The notes under the pieces: generated by a model
What the model saw: the letters and a program-made list of their open reading frames with translations, nothing else
Told to the model about the DNA's origin: nothing
Databases searched by the model: none
Program-made: the position numbers and the translations under genes
NCBI RefSeq assembly: GCF_008087625.1
Contig: NZ_CP042997.1
Coordinates: 8,308,001-8,372,000, forward strand
Length of the DNA stretch: 64,000 nucleotides
Reading direction: 5' to 3'
Source of the DNA: Aquisphaera giovannonii
GTDB taxonomy: Bacteria; Planctomycetota; Planctomycetia; Isosphaerales; Isosphaeraceae
In this document: piece by piece, positions 28,209 to 37,352 of the stretch
How the letters are laid out: each line of letters opens with the position of its first letter
Position numbering within the stretch: position 1 is the stretch's first letter

Positions 28209-28931
28209 ATGCCCGGGGTAGAATCGATGCTGGCCGAGGACGAGCTAACCGAAGTCAACGAACGACTTACGGGAGCGGCGCCGACGGACATCCTGAGGTG
28301 GGCCGTCGGGCGTTTCGGCGACCGCCTGACGATGGCGACGGCGTTCGGCCCCGAGGGGTGTATCCTCATCCACCTGCTCGCCGACATCGGCGCGGATGTC
28401 CGCATCTTCAACCTGGACACGGGCTACCAGTTCCCGGAGACGCTCGCCCTCCGGGACCGGATCGCGGAACGATACGGCATCGAGGTGGAGCTGGTGGGGG
28501 CCGAGACGAGCGTCGCCGAGTACGAGGCGAAGAACGGCGGCCCGCTGTATGTGGCCAACTCCGAGCAGTGCTGCTACGAGCGGAAGATCGTGCCGCTGCG
28601 GCGGGCGCTAGTCGGCTACGAGGCCTGGATCACGGCGATCCGGGCGGACCAGTCGGCACACCGGGCGAAGGCGAAGGTCCTGGGCTGGGATGCGAAATTC
28701 GGGCTGATCAAGGTCAACCCGCTTTTGGCCTGGACGAAGCGGGACGTCTGGGCTTTCATCGTGTCCAACAAGGTCCCTTACAATCCGCTTCACGACCAGG
28801 GATATCCGTCCATCGGCTGCTGGCCCTGCACGAGGCCGGTCGGGGCCGGGGAGGACGAGCGGGCCGGGCGGTGGGCCGGGCAGGCCAAGACGGAGTGCGG
28901 CCTGCACTCCCTGGACAGCAGCCAGCTCTGA
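28209..28931 (+). CDS. cysH: phosphoadenylyl/adenylyl-sulfate reductase
   Basis: Reduces activated sulfate to sulfite in assimilation. The 240-residue protein has the PP-loop-like nucleotide-binding region (ATAFGPEGCILIHL near residue 42), LDTGYQFPET, and a CC pair (EQCCYERK near residue 120) plus CWPC (near residue 203), the four cysteines that bind a 4Fe-4S cluster in the APS-reductase branch. ECGLH at the C-terminus carries the catalytic Cys. The presence of the cluster motif favours APS over PAPS as substrate, though the operon also encodes an APS kinase. ATG 28209 lies after GGGAG. First gene of cysH-rrf2-sat/cysC. Confidence 0.9.
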   Translation: MPGVESMLAEDELTEVNERLTGAAPTDILRWAVGRFGDRLTMATAFGPEGCILIHLLADIGADVRIFNLDTGYQFPETLALRDRIAERYGIEVELVGAETSVAEYEAKNGGPLYVANSEQCCYERKIVPLRRALVGYEAWITAIRADQSAHRAKAKVLGWDAKFGLIKVNPLLAWTKRDVWAFIVSNKVPYNPLHDQGYPSIGCWPCTRPVGAGEDERAGRWAGQAKTECGLHSLDSSQL

Positions 28932-28974
28932 GCCGCCTGTCCCGGGCCGGAGGAGCCGGCGAGACGTCGGAGCC

Positions 28975-29409
28975 ATGAGAATCTCGGCGAAGGCGGAATA
29001 CGCGTGCCTGGCCCTTCTGGCGCTTGCCCAGTCCGACCGGGCCGCGCCCCCGCTCCGGATCCGGGAGATCGCCGGATCCCGCGGCATCCCGGAACGCTAC
29101 CTCGTGCAGATCCTCCTCCAGCTCAAGGGCGCCGGCCTGGTGGCGAGCACCCGGGGCGCCTCCGGCGGGTATCGCCTGGCCCGGCCCGCGGCCGAGATCA
29201 ACCTCCGCCAGGTCCTCAGCGCCATCGACGGACCCGACGTCGCGCCGAGGGACGCCGGCCAGGCCGCCTCGGGCGCGGCGCACGCCGCCTCCGCGCACAT
29301 CCTGGCGGGGGTCTGGGAGGAGGTCCGCCAGGCCGAGAGAAACGTGCTGGAGAGGACGACGCTCGCCCAGCTCGCGGCCCAGGCCGCGCCCCAGGATTGG
29401 ATCATCTGA
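28975..29409 (+). CDS. Rrf2-family transcriptional regulator
   Basis: 144-residue winged-helix protein starting MRISAKAEYACLALLALAQ, with IREIAGSRGIPERYLVQILLQL and the ASGGYRLARPAAEINLRQVL wing/dimer block. It has a single Cys (residue 11) and lacks the three-Cys cluster site of IscR/NsrR, so it is closer to CymR, the cysteine-metabolism repressor, in build. Its position between cysH and sat/cysC, 43 bases after cysH, fits a local sulfur regulator. Its effector and operator are unknown; inference rests on context. Confidence 0.85.
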   Translation: MRISAKAEYACLALLALAQSDRAAPPLRIREIAGSRGIPERYLVQILLQLKGAGLVASTRGASGGYRLARPAAEINLRQVLSAIDGPDVAPRDAGQAASGAAHAASAHILAGVWEEVRQAERNVLERTTLAQLAAQAAPQDWII

Positions 29410-29446
29410 GCCTCCATGGATCCGGCCGACGCGAGGCGTCGCGCCC

Positions 29447-31210
29447 GTGCCGCTGCAAGGAGCCCCGTCCATTTCCCGCACAACCCCGACGGCCCGCGGC
29501 GAATTGAACACCCCCTACGGCGGGGGGCTCGTGGACCTGATCGTCGGCCCCGACCGCGCGGCCGAGATGAAGGCCGAGGCCAAGGACCACCCCAGCCTCA
29601 CGCTGGATGACCGCTCGCTCTGCGACCTGGAGCTCCTCGCCGTCGGCGGCTTCTCGCCCCTGACGGGATTCCTGGGGGAGGCGGACTACGATCGCGTCGT
29701 CGGCGAGCGGCGGCTCGCGGACGGGACGTTCTGGCCGCTGCCGGTGACCCTCCCGCTCACCCCCGGCGAGGGGATCGACGAGGGGAAGACGCTCGCCCTC
29801 CGCGACGTCTACGGCAACCTGCTCGCCTTCCTCCACCTGGAGGAGATCTACCGGCCGGACAAGGGACGCGAGGCGGCCCTGGCCTACGGCACCGTCGACC
29901 GGAAGCCCCCCCCGGTCGAGCACCTGGACCGCACGCCCGGGCACTACGCCGCCGGCCGACTCGAGGTCATCCGAACTCCCCCGCACTACGACTTCGTCGA
30001 CCTCCGCCGCACGCCCGCGGAGCTCCGCGACCGCCTCGCCTCCCTCGGCTGGTCGAAGGTCGTCGCCGCCCACGGCTCCGGGCTCCTCCTCCGCGCCGGC
30101 GAGGAGGCGGCCCGCCTGGCCGCCCGGCGGATCGGCGGGGGCCTCCTGATCAACCCGGTCGTCGGCGTGACCAGGCCCGGCGACGCGGGCCACTACACCC
30201 GGGTCCGCTGCTACCGGGCGCTCGTCGACGGCGATGGCCCCTGCTCGCCCGTCCTCAACCTCCTCCCGCTGGCCGGGCGGATGGCCGGCCCCGGGGAGGC
30301 CCTGCTGCGCGCCATCGTACGCCGCAACTACGGATGCACGCACATGCTCGTCGGCCCCGGCCACGCCGGCCCGGAGGCGGATCCCGCAGGCCAGCCGTCC
30401 TATCCCCCGCACGCCGCCCTCGAGGCGATGGCCGAGCACGCCGACGAGATCGGCGTCCAGGCGGTCGAGTCCGAGCCGATGGTCTACCTGCCCGACGATC
30501 ACCGCTACTGCCCCGCGGGCGAGGTGCCGCGGGGGGCCGCGACCGTCGACATGGCCTCCTCGGGGATGCTCGAGGGACGCCCGGACCTCCGGCGTGAGCT
30601 CCCCGATTGGTCCGTCCGCCCGGCCGTGGCGGAGATCCTCGCCCAGGCGAGCCCGCCGAAGGACCGCCAGGGCCTGACCGTCTGGTTCACCGGGCTCTCC
30701 GGGTCCGGCAAGAGCACCGTCGCCCACGCCCTGGTGGAGCGGCTGGCCGAGCACGGCCGCCGCTGCGCCCTGCTCGACGGCGACGAGATCCGGACGCACC
30801 TCTCCCGGGGCCTCACCTTCAGCAAGGAAGACCGCGACATCAACATCCGCCGCGTCGGCTACGTCGCCGGCCTCGTCTGCCAGGCCGGAGGCACCACGCT
30901 CTGCTCGGTGATCAGCCCGTACAGGGCCATCCGCGACGAGGCGCGCGAGGCATCCCGGGGCAACTTCGTCGAGGTCTACTGCTCCACCCCCATCGAGGTC
31001 TGCGAGCTTCGCGACGTGAAGGGCATGTACGCCAAGGCCCGCGCCGCGGTCGCCGCCAGCAGGCCCCTGGGCTTCACGGGCGTCGACGACCCGTACGAGC
31101 CCCCGGTGGATCCCGAGGTCTCCCTGGACACCAGCAGGCAGTCCGTCGAGGAATGCGTCGAGGCGATCGTCCGGAAGCTCCTCGACCTGGGCTACATCCT
31201 GCCCCACTGA
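29447..31210 (+). CDS. Sat-CysC fusion: degenerate ATP sulfurylase plus APS kinase
   Basis: 587 residues in two parts. The N-terminal part (about 10-395) has the ATP-sulfurylase fold (LAVGGFSPLTGFLGEADYD, INPVVGVTRPGDAGHYTRVRC), but the catalytic QxRNPxHRxHE segment reads AHGSGLLLRAGEE and the GRDHAG segment reads GPGHAG. This half is probably inactive. The C-terminal part (about 405-587) is an intact APS kinase: P-loop GLSGSGKST, DGDEIRTHLSRGLTFSKEDR, INIRRVGYVA, and the DPYEPPVDPEV lid. No ATG precedes the domain in frame; GTG at 29447 was chosen, 37 bases after the rrf2 stop. If APS comes from CysDN elsewhere, this protein would only make PAPS. Confidence 0.85.
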   Translation: MPLQGAPSISRTTPTARGELNTPYGGGLVDLIVGPDRAAEMKAEAKDHPSLTLDDRSLCDLELLAVGGFSPLTGFLGEADYDRVVGERRLADGTFWPLPVTLPLTPGEGIDEGKTLALRDVYGNLLAFLHLEEIYRPDKGREAALAYGTVDRKPPPVEHLDRTPGHYAAGRLEVIRTPPHYDFVDLRRTPAELRDRLASLGWSKVVAAHGSGLLLRAGEEAARLAARRIGGGLLINPVVGVTRPGDAGHYTRVRCYRALVDGDGPCSPVLNLLPLAGRMAGPGEALLRAIVRRNYGCTHMLVGPGHAGPEADPAGQPSYPPHAALEAMAEHADEIGVQAVESEPMVYLPDDHRYCPAGEVPRGAATVDMASSGMLEGRPDLRRELPDWSVRPAVAEILAQASPPKDRQGLTVWFTGLSGSGKSTVAHALVERLAEHGRRCALLDGDEIRTHLSRGLTFSKEDRDINIRRVGYVAGLVCQAGGTTLCSVISPYRAIRDEAREASRGNFVEVYCSTPIEVCELRDVKGMYAKARAAVAASRPLGFTGVDDPYEPPVDPEVSLDTSRQSVEECVEAIVRKLLDLGYILPH

Positions 31211-32199
31211 CGCCCGGCCTGACGCCCGGGCCCCGCCCCCCGGCCCGGCGGCCCGCCCCTCCCCGTGCCCCGGGCGTGCCGGAGCCCTGTCGACCGGGCC
31301 CGTGCGCCCGGCCGCCTGCGGACGCGGCCTCGCCCGCCCGTTTTGAACCAAATTAGGCCACTTACTGTCGCATTAACAGGTGAGCAAGAATTCCGGCCGC
31401 GCAACAATTTTAAACATCAGCAGCCTTCGTTTTCCGCACGAAATGGTCGGCACCCGCGCACGGAAATCTTGACCTCGCGATGCCCCTTCCTCGTCAGGTC
31501 GCCACGCTCGGCCGCCACGCCGTTGCCACCTCCTCGGCGAATTCGCCGCCCGGGTGCGTGCCGTGACGGCCCCGCGCCGCCGGCCCGAAACGGCCTTAAT
31601 CCTGATTTTCCCGCGGAAAACGGGCGGAGTCGTTCACCCCACGCGAGTCCATCGAGGCCGATTCATCTGCAAGGATATGAAGGTAAAGAGAAAATCACGT
31701 CTTACTTTATAAGTGGAATCATGCAATTGCGAATTGATGACCCGTTTCCAAAATGCAACATCGACCGGAGTCCGACCCCCCGATGTCGCGTCGATTCCAG
31801 GTTTTCTCCTGCCGGATCCCGGGAGCAATTTGACAGTCACCATATTAGGCTGATACCTTTCTTCGGCGTGACCCAACCGCCCCGGGGTCGCCTGGATTCG
31901 GGGCCGAAACGGGCCGCTCGCATGCGGCCGCGAGCCTGAAACACGGCCATGCGAGACAGCCTGGAAACCTAGCCGACGCGGAGGCCGGGCCGGACCCTCC
32001 AGCCGGCCCGGCCCGCGACGGCCCTGCCCGCCGCGTGCAACGGCACGGGGCGGCCGGCCCGGGCGTCCGGGCCGATCATCCGCCCCCGGCGAAAGAGACC
32101 TCTCTTGGCGTCACTTGGTCGGCGTCTTCCCCACGCATCCGTCGCGGGCGCGTCGTTCGCGGTCCGCGCCGGGTGCACCCAATTTTCCGGAGACACTGC
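31211..32199. other. long intergenic region, A+T-richer middle
   Basis: About 990 bases without a convincing gene; 31340-31860 is clearly A+T-richer. It contains a perfect palindrome TTTTCC-CGC-GGAAAA at 31606-31620 and isolated TTGACA at 31830 whose -10 partner is weak (TACCTT, 18-base spacer). It may carry promoters for the PEP-CTERM gene or be remnant DNA. Confidence 0.4.
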
Positions 32200-32727
32200 A
32201 TGAAGAAACAGCTTCTGGCCGCGGTCGCCGTCGCGTGCCTCGTCCCGGCCACCGCCCACGCGGGGCTGATCGGGAGCACCGTGACGGGCGACCTGTCCCT
32301 CGGTGGCAGCTCGAACCTCTTCAACCCCTCGACCGCCACGGTCTCGGCCGGCACCGCCGAGTTCGCGTATTTCGTGGCGGGCGGCGCGTTGATCGTCATC
32401 GACTTCGACGACACCAGCCTGACGGTCAACTACACCAACCAGAGCACGACCGACACGCTGGCCGGCTCGACCTTGACGTTCACGGATTCCGCGTTCGCCG
32501 GCCTGCCCTTCGCTTTCGTGAGCAGCAGCATCCCGGGCAACGTGACTGCCACCCTGGCCGGCGACACGCTGACCCTCTCCGTGACGTCCATCGCGCCGCT
32601 CGGTGCCGGCGTGGCGACCTACTCCTTCGGGAACACGGCCGTCCCCGAGCCGCCGTCGGCGGTCCTCTCGGGCGTGGGGGCCATCTTCCTCGCCTTCCTG
32701 TCGCTGCGCCGCAAGCTGGCGGCCTGA
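32200..32727 (+). CDS. PEP-CTERM sorting-domain protein
   Basis: 175 residues: signal peptide (MKKQLLAAVAVACLVPATAHA), a Thr/Ser-rich beta region (SLTVNYTNQSTTDTLAGSTL), and a C-terminal VPEPPSAVLSGVGAIFLAFL helix followed by SLRRKLAA, a PEP-CTERM tail for exosortase processing. Cysteine-free mature part. ATG at 32200 follows GGAG at 8 bases. Function of the middle part unknown; related in architecture, not sequence, to the protein at 20504-21166. Confidence 0.85.
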   Translation: MKKQLLAAVAVACLVPATAHAGLIGSTVTGDLSLGGSSNLFNPSTATVSAGTAEFAYFVAGGALIVIDFDDTSLTVNYTNQSTTDTLAGSTLTFTDSAFAGLPFAFVSSSIPGNVTATLAGDTLTLSVTSIAPLGAGVATYSFGNTAVPEPPSAVLSGVGAIFLAFLSLRRKLAA

Positions 32728-32949
32728 CGACCCCGGAGCAACGGATTGCCCGCGACAGTCCCGCGGCCAGACATGGCCCTATCCGCGGGGGCCGGGCCCC
32801 CTTCAGCCCGGCCCTCACTCCCCCCTGCCATGGCAGGGCAATCCACACCCCGTGTCGCCTCGCGACATGAGGTCCGGGCTCGGCTGGACGAGCGGCATCC
32901 GGGCGGACCGGAGCCTCGAGCCCGGGTGACGCGTCCAGGGAGTCCGTCG

Positions 32950-33339
32950 ATGCGACGTTATGAATTGACCGACACGCAGTGGGCTCGCATCGCCCCGATG
33001 CTCCCGCGGGTCGTCGCGGGCAAGACCGGCCGCCCCCTCTGCGACCACCGCCCCATCGTCAACGGCATCCTCTGGATCCTGCGCACGGGCGCGCCCTGGC
33101 GGGACCTGCCCGAGCGTTACGGGGCCTGGCAGACCGTCTTCGCCCGCTTCAACCGATGGCGAGGCGACGGCACGCTCGATCGCCTCCTCGCGGAGCTCTC
33201 CGACGAGCCGGCCGGCGAGGCCGGCGACGAGACCGCGGGCCACCTCGCCCTCCCCGATCACATCCCCGAAGGACGCCGGCGGGCCGCCCCGCGGACGCAG
33301 GCCGGGCCGGCCCGGGTCGTCGCCGCGCCCCGCGCCTAA
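32950..33339 (+). pseudogene. IS5-family transposase, N-terminal half only
   Basis: 129 residues starting MRRYELTDTQWARIAPMLPR with GRPLCDHRPIVNGILWILRTGAPWRDLPERYG, the DUF4096-type N-terminal domain of IS5/IS427 transposases. After LLAELSDEP the sequence leaves the family and ends. The catalytic DDE half is not found in the following 250 bases in any frame, so this is a remnant rather than the first part of a working orfA/orfB pair. Confidence 0.75.
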
Positions 33340-33586
33340 GCGGATCGAAAGTCCCGCGTCCCGCCGCGGCGGGGCCGTCGCCCGGCCTTCCCCGGGCGTC
33401 GCGGCGACGAGGCCAGGTCCTCCCCTCCGGCGGTCACCGAGGGCGGCGAGGCCGAGGCCCCCATGCGTGCGAAAGCCCCGCTCGCGGCGGCGTCGGGTCG
33501 ATCCCGCGCCCACCCCTTCGTCGCGAGATCGAGGCCCCGGGCGTGGGGCGGGGCTTCCGGTCCCCGCCCACCGCGACTCCGGCCGA

Positions 33587-36517
33587 TCACGACCGGGCCG
33601 TACCCTCGATCGCGGCGGCCGCCTTGCCGTGCCTCAGGGCGATCCGGGGGCGAGCCTTCGCGGCCTGCACGCGCGTCGCCGCCGCGGACGCGAGGGCGTG
33701 CCGCCGGGCGGCCGACGCCGCGTTCGCGGACCGGCCCGGGTGGTACGTCGGGATGGTCGTCGCCGCCCCTCGGGTCCCCGGGGCCACCGGCGAGGCGGTG
33801 CCGACCTGCGTCCGCGGGGCGTAGACCCGGTGATGCTCGGAGTCGAGCTCCGCGACGAAGTCGCCGCCCGGCCGGTTGTTCCCCGAGGGGAACGTGCCGT
33901 AGAACTCGCCGTCGAGCGCATTGCCGGCGATGTCCTGGATGCCCGACGGGAGCGCCGGGATCGCCGACCTGGCCGTGAACAGGAAGTGGCCGCCGCGGAT
34001 GTACTTGCCGTTATTGATCGTGAGCGTCGTCACCTGATCGCCGGTCGTCGTCCCCGGCGTCGTGGAGGCCGCGCTCACCAGGAACCTGGGCAGGTGCTTC
34101 AGCCGGAACGGCGAGTAGGTCTGCTGGAACTGGTAGTTCGCGGCGTCGATCAGGGTCGACTGGCTCAGGCCCACGCCCGCGTTGCCCGGCCCGCCGAAGT
34201 CCGCGGTCGTCAGGGTGATCGTCCCGTGGATCCGATCGAAGTAGACGTTCGTCACCTTGGGCCCGGCGGTGTCGATGACCAGGGCGGGGCTGATCGGCGT
34301 GACGTCGCTGAGCGTGTGGCCGGAGCTGTCGATCGCCTGGGCCGCGATCGCATAGCTGCCGTCGGCCAGGGCCGCCGAGGGCGTGATGATCCAGGCCCCG
34401 GTGCCGTCGGCCGTCGCCTGGCCGATCAGCGCGGGCGTCGACCCGCCCTGGGGCGTGGCGTACAGCGAGACCCTGGCATACGGCTCGCTCGCGGTGCCGG
34501 TGTAGACGGGCTGGACGACGTTGGTGATCCCGTCGCTGTTGGAGGCCCCCGAGTCGCTGGCCGGGTCCAGCCTGCCCGTCAGAGTCAGGGCCTGGTCGGC
34601 GACGTTGGCGGTGTTGCTCAGGGCGATCGCCGAGCCGTAGACGCTCTGGACGTGGACGGTGATCGGGTAGGTGCCGTCCTGCGGGCCCGGGGTGCCCGAC
34701 CCGGCCTTGCCGGCCGGCAGCGAGTCGGCGTAGGTGTGCGCGCCGTTGATCGTATAGGTCACGCCCCCCGTGCCCGTCACGCCGGTCACGTACCCGGCGG
34801 TCTGAGGCGTCCCGTCGCCCCAGTCGATGGTGACGACGAACTGTCCCGCCGTGGAGCTCGGGTCGGCGTCGCGGAACGAGCCGACCACGCCGCTGAAGTA
34901 GGTCTCTTCCGTGGCTGCGATCGGGGAGCTCGCGATCGCCGTCAGGGGCGCGTCGGCGATCGCGGCCGCGGACGAGGCGATCGCGACCGCGCCGGTGTCC
35001 TTGGTGATCGTCGTCACGACCGGGTACGAGCCGACCGTGGCATAGGTGTGCGTCCCGTAGACCTGGAAGACGACGCCGTTCGCCGTGCCCGTCTGGACGA
35101 TCCGGGTCGCCGACGAGGTGCCGCCGTCGCCCCAGTTGATGGACGCGGTGTAGGCCGAGACGGCCCCGATCGTCCCGTTGTCGATGAAGGTCGCGACGAG
35201 GACGTCGCCGTTCGCCGGGGGGGTGGAGACCGTCGGGTAGTTGCCGACCGTCAGCCCGCGATAGCCGCTGACCGGGGCACCCTGCGCCGCGATCGTGGAG
35301 GCGACGACGTCGGCCGTCGACGCGATGGAGCCCGATCCGGCCGCTCGCTGGGCGAGCGTGATGAAGACGCCCCCCACCGTGGCCGAGCTGCTGGTCCCCC
35401 GGTTGGTCACGGTCACGCTGACCGGATAGGTGCCGGGATTGGCGTAGGCGTGATTGCCGAGGACGTCATAGCCGCCGGTGCCGTTGGCGACGACCGTGCC
35501 GCCGGTCGTCGAGGTCCCGTCGCCCCAGTTGATCGTCGCGACGAAGTCGGCCGCCCGGACGTTGGGGTCGCCGTCGGTGAACGTCGCGACCACCTTGTTC
35601 GTGAAGGCCTGCGCCTCCGTGGCGTCGATGGTCACCCCGGTCCCCGCCGGCGCGGCGGCCGGCTCGGTGATGTGGATCGTCTCGATGCTCGTGTAGTCCA
35701 CCGTCGGCGTCGGGGAGCCGGTGATCCGCCCCGGCACCGAATAGTCCAGGCCGCCCACAGAGGAGTCGAAGGCCAGCGTGTCGGTGCCCCCGCCCCCGTC
35801 GATGGTGTAGGTCTGCAGGCTGCCCGAGCCGGGGCCGGTGAGCTGGAAGGAGTCGTCCCCGCTCCCCCCGGTCAGGCTGATCCCCGTGATGCCCGCACCG
35901 ATCGTGATCGGATTCGAAAGCGCCGAGCCGGTCACCTGGGTCGCCGTCACCGCGAACGTCTGGCCGGTCGTCGCCGAGCTGTCGCTGACCACGACCGTCG
36001 CGGAGCCGCCGGTCGCCTGGACGGAAACCGCCGCCTGGACGCCCGCGGGGGAGCCGACGCCGCCGTAGTCGAGCTCGCTCGCGCCGGCCCCAAGCTCGAC
36101 GGCCGTCGGGTCGTCCACCGAGGCGAGGTGCACGGTGCTCGTGCCCGCCCTCGTGATCGAGATCGAGCTGACCGAGGAGTCCGGCCCCGTCACGCTCGTC
36201 GTGCCGCCGCCCGTCCACCCCGCCCCGATCGCGCCCGCCCCGAGCGTGATGTTCTGGAGCGACTCTGTGAACGTGTACTGGCCCGCGGGCCCCGTCGTGG
36301 AGACGGTCAGCAGATTCGGGGAGCCCGGCGACGACGCCTCCACGTAGGTCAGCACGCCCCCGACAATGTCGATCGTCGAGAGCACCGTGCGGTCCTCCAG
36401 GTACTCCAGGAGCCTGGGGCCACGCGTGCCGGCCCGCCTCCGCCCGGGAGCCCTGGACCCGAAGAGGCGAAGGGCACGCCGAGTACGCCGGTCGAGGAAA
36501 GACTCAATCAATGTCAT
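33587..36517 (-). CDS. large PKD/Ig-repeat surface protein with LEDRTVLS export motif
   Basis: 976 residues. The N-terminus is Arg-rich and then reads RLLEYLEDRTVLSTIDI (about 34-50), the planctomycete N-terminal motif seen in giant secreted proteins. Repeats follow: three PKD-like domains with INWGDGTS, INWGDGGT and IDWGDGTP (near residues 332, 464 and 567), then a bacterial-Ig-like domain (ARVSLYATPQGGSTPALIG) and a beta-rich domain. The C-terminal 50 residues are basic and Ala/Arg-rich. Probably extracellular adhesion or matrix. ATG at 36517 follows GGGAG. No catalytic motif seen. Confidence 0.8.
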   Translation of the reverse strand: MTLIESFLDRRTRRALRLFGSRAPGRRRAGTRGPRLLEYLEDRTVLSTIDIVGGVLTYVEASSPGSPNLLTVSTTGPAGQYTFTESLQNITLGAGAIGAGWTGGGTTSVTGPDSSVSSISITRAGTSTVHLASVDDPTAVELGAGASELDYGGVGSPAGVQAAVSVQATGGSATVVVSDSSATTGQTFAVTATQVTGSALSNPITIGAGITGISLTGGSGDDSFQLTGPGSGSLQTYTIDGGGGTDTLAFDSSVGGLDYSVPGRITGSPTPTVDYTSIETIHITEPAAAPAGTGVTIDATEAQAFTNKVVATFTDGDPNVRAADFVATINWGDGTSTTGGTVVANGTGGYDVLGNHAYANPGTYPVSVTVTNRGTSSSATVGGVFITLAQRAAGSGSIASTADVVASTIAAQGAPVSGYRGLTVGNYPTVSTPPANGDVLVATFIDNGTIGAVSAYTASINWGDGGTSSATRIVQTGTANGVVFQVYGTHTYATVGSYPVVTTITKDTGAVAIASSAAAIADAPLTAIASSPIAATEETYFSGVVGSFRDADPSSTAGQFVVTIDWGDGTPQTAGYVTGVTGTGGVTYTINGAHTYADSLPAGKAGSGTPGPQDGTYPITVHVQSVYGSAIALSNTANVADQALTLTGRLDPASDSGASNSDGITNVVQPVYTGTASEPYARVSLYATPQGGSTPALIGQATADGTGAWIITPSAALADGSYAIAAQAIDSSGHTLSDVTPISPALVIDTAGPKVTNVYFDRIHGTITLTTADFGGPGNAGVGLSQSTLIDAANYQFQQTYSPFRLKHLPRFLVSAASTTPGTTTGDQVTTLTINNGKYIRGGHFLFTARSAIPALPSGIQDIAGNALDGEFYGTFPSGNNRPGGDFVAELDSEHHRVYAPRTQVGTASPVAPGTRGAATTIPTYHPGRSANAASAARRHALASAAATRVQAAKARPRIALRHGKAAAAIEGTARS

Positions 36518-37352
36518 GTTGCGATCTCCCAGCCTGGTCGAGACGACGGAGTTGCCGTGGATCCTCTCATCATCGCCGCGCGATCTTCCCGCTCGATGTC
36601 GCGCGGTTTCACAGGTTTCCCATTCCTACATGTTCCCGCATTTCAGCCAGACAATGGGGGCCCTGCAAATTGAGCAGCTTACGCACGAGGAAGTCTGCGG
36701 ATTAAGCGATCCAGGATATCTGGAAAGGATACATCATCAATCCCAGTGCGGATAAATTCGCCGATTCGCCCATTCGATCCAGTTTGCATAAACCAGTCAT
36801 GCACATGCAACCAAGGTATTCGGTAAGCATGACCCATGCGTGCTTGGAAAGCACCCCTGCCCGCAATCCATGCGTGCGTGATTTACCCCAAGCAGGACCC
36901 AACGTCGCCCCTCCGTGTTGAGGTGGGATTGCGACTTCGGTTCTCAGGCGACATGAGCCGCGATCCGATGGATGGGCGCCAGTTGGGTTGACAGGTCCTC
37001 GGAGTCGGGGTTAAATCGGCCCCGACCTCGGGAGGGCGACCACGCGAGAATCGGCGTGGCTGCTCCCCGGGCTCCCCGGGCCACGGCCTCCTCGCCGCGA
37101 GGCCGGGCCATCGACGGATTCGGGACGAGACTCGGGAGTACCAGGCGTACAGGGATGACGCGGCCGCAGCGGGGGATTCGCCGGCTCAAGGATGGGCCGG
37201 TCCCCGCACTCTCCGCCCTCCGGGCGTGACGATCCCCGGCTCATCCGTCGGCCCTGCCGCCTCCATCGCATCCCGCTCACGGCCGGGGTCGGGCTCCCCC
37301 GGCCGTCGAGCTCACGGGGTCGCGATGCCGCTGGACCAGAAGGGGCCGGCCC
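36518..37352. other. intergenic region upstream of the acylation cluster
   Basis: 835 bases, the first 400 A+T-rich, without a supported gene. It includes the promoter listed at 36988-37026 and must also hold the promoter of the PKD protein on the other strand. Related CATGCGTGC words recur at 36836 and 36868 without forming a clear array. Confidence 0.35.
36988..37026 (+). promoter_or_regulatory. sigma-70 promoter with inverted repeat around the -10
   Basis: -35 TTGACA (36988-36993), 17-base spacer, -10 TTAAAT (37011-37016). The -10 is enclosed by GTCGGGG (37004-37010) and CCCCGAC (37020-37026), a 7-bp inverted repeat that could be a repressor site. It would give a leader of about 330 bases before the MBOAT gene at 37353. 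Confidence 0.55.

Noticed and set aside
29402-31351. 649-codon minus-strand frame over sat/cysC
   Set aside because: Shadow; sulfurylase and APS-kinase motifs on the plus strand explain the DNA.
31830-31859. Promoter TTGACA with TACCTT
   Set aside because: The -10 is poor, the spacer is 18 and the next gene is about 340 bases away; only mentioned as a possibility.
33340-33586. orfB of the transposase starting at 32950
   Set aside because: No DDE motif or IS5-type continuation in any frame.
33467-36673. 1068-codon plus-strand frame over the PKD protein
   Set aside because: Shadow with Arg/Asp/Val-rich composition; the minus strand has PKD repeats and the LEDRTVLS motif.
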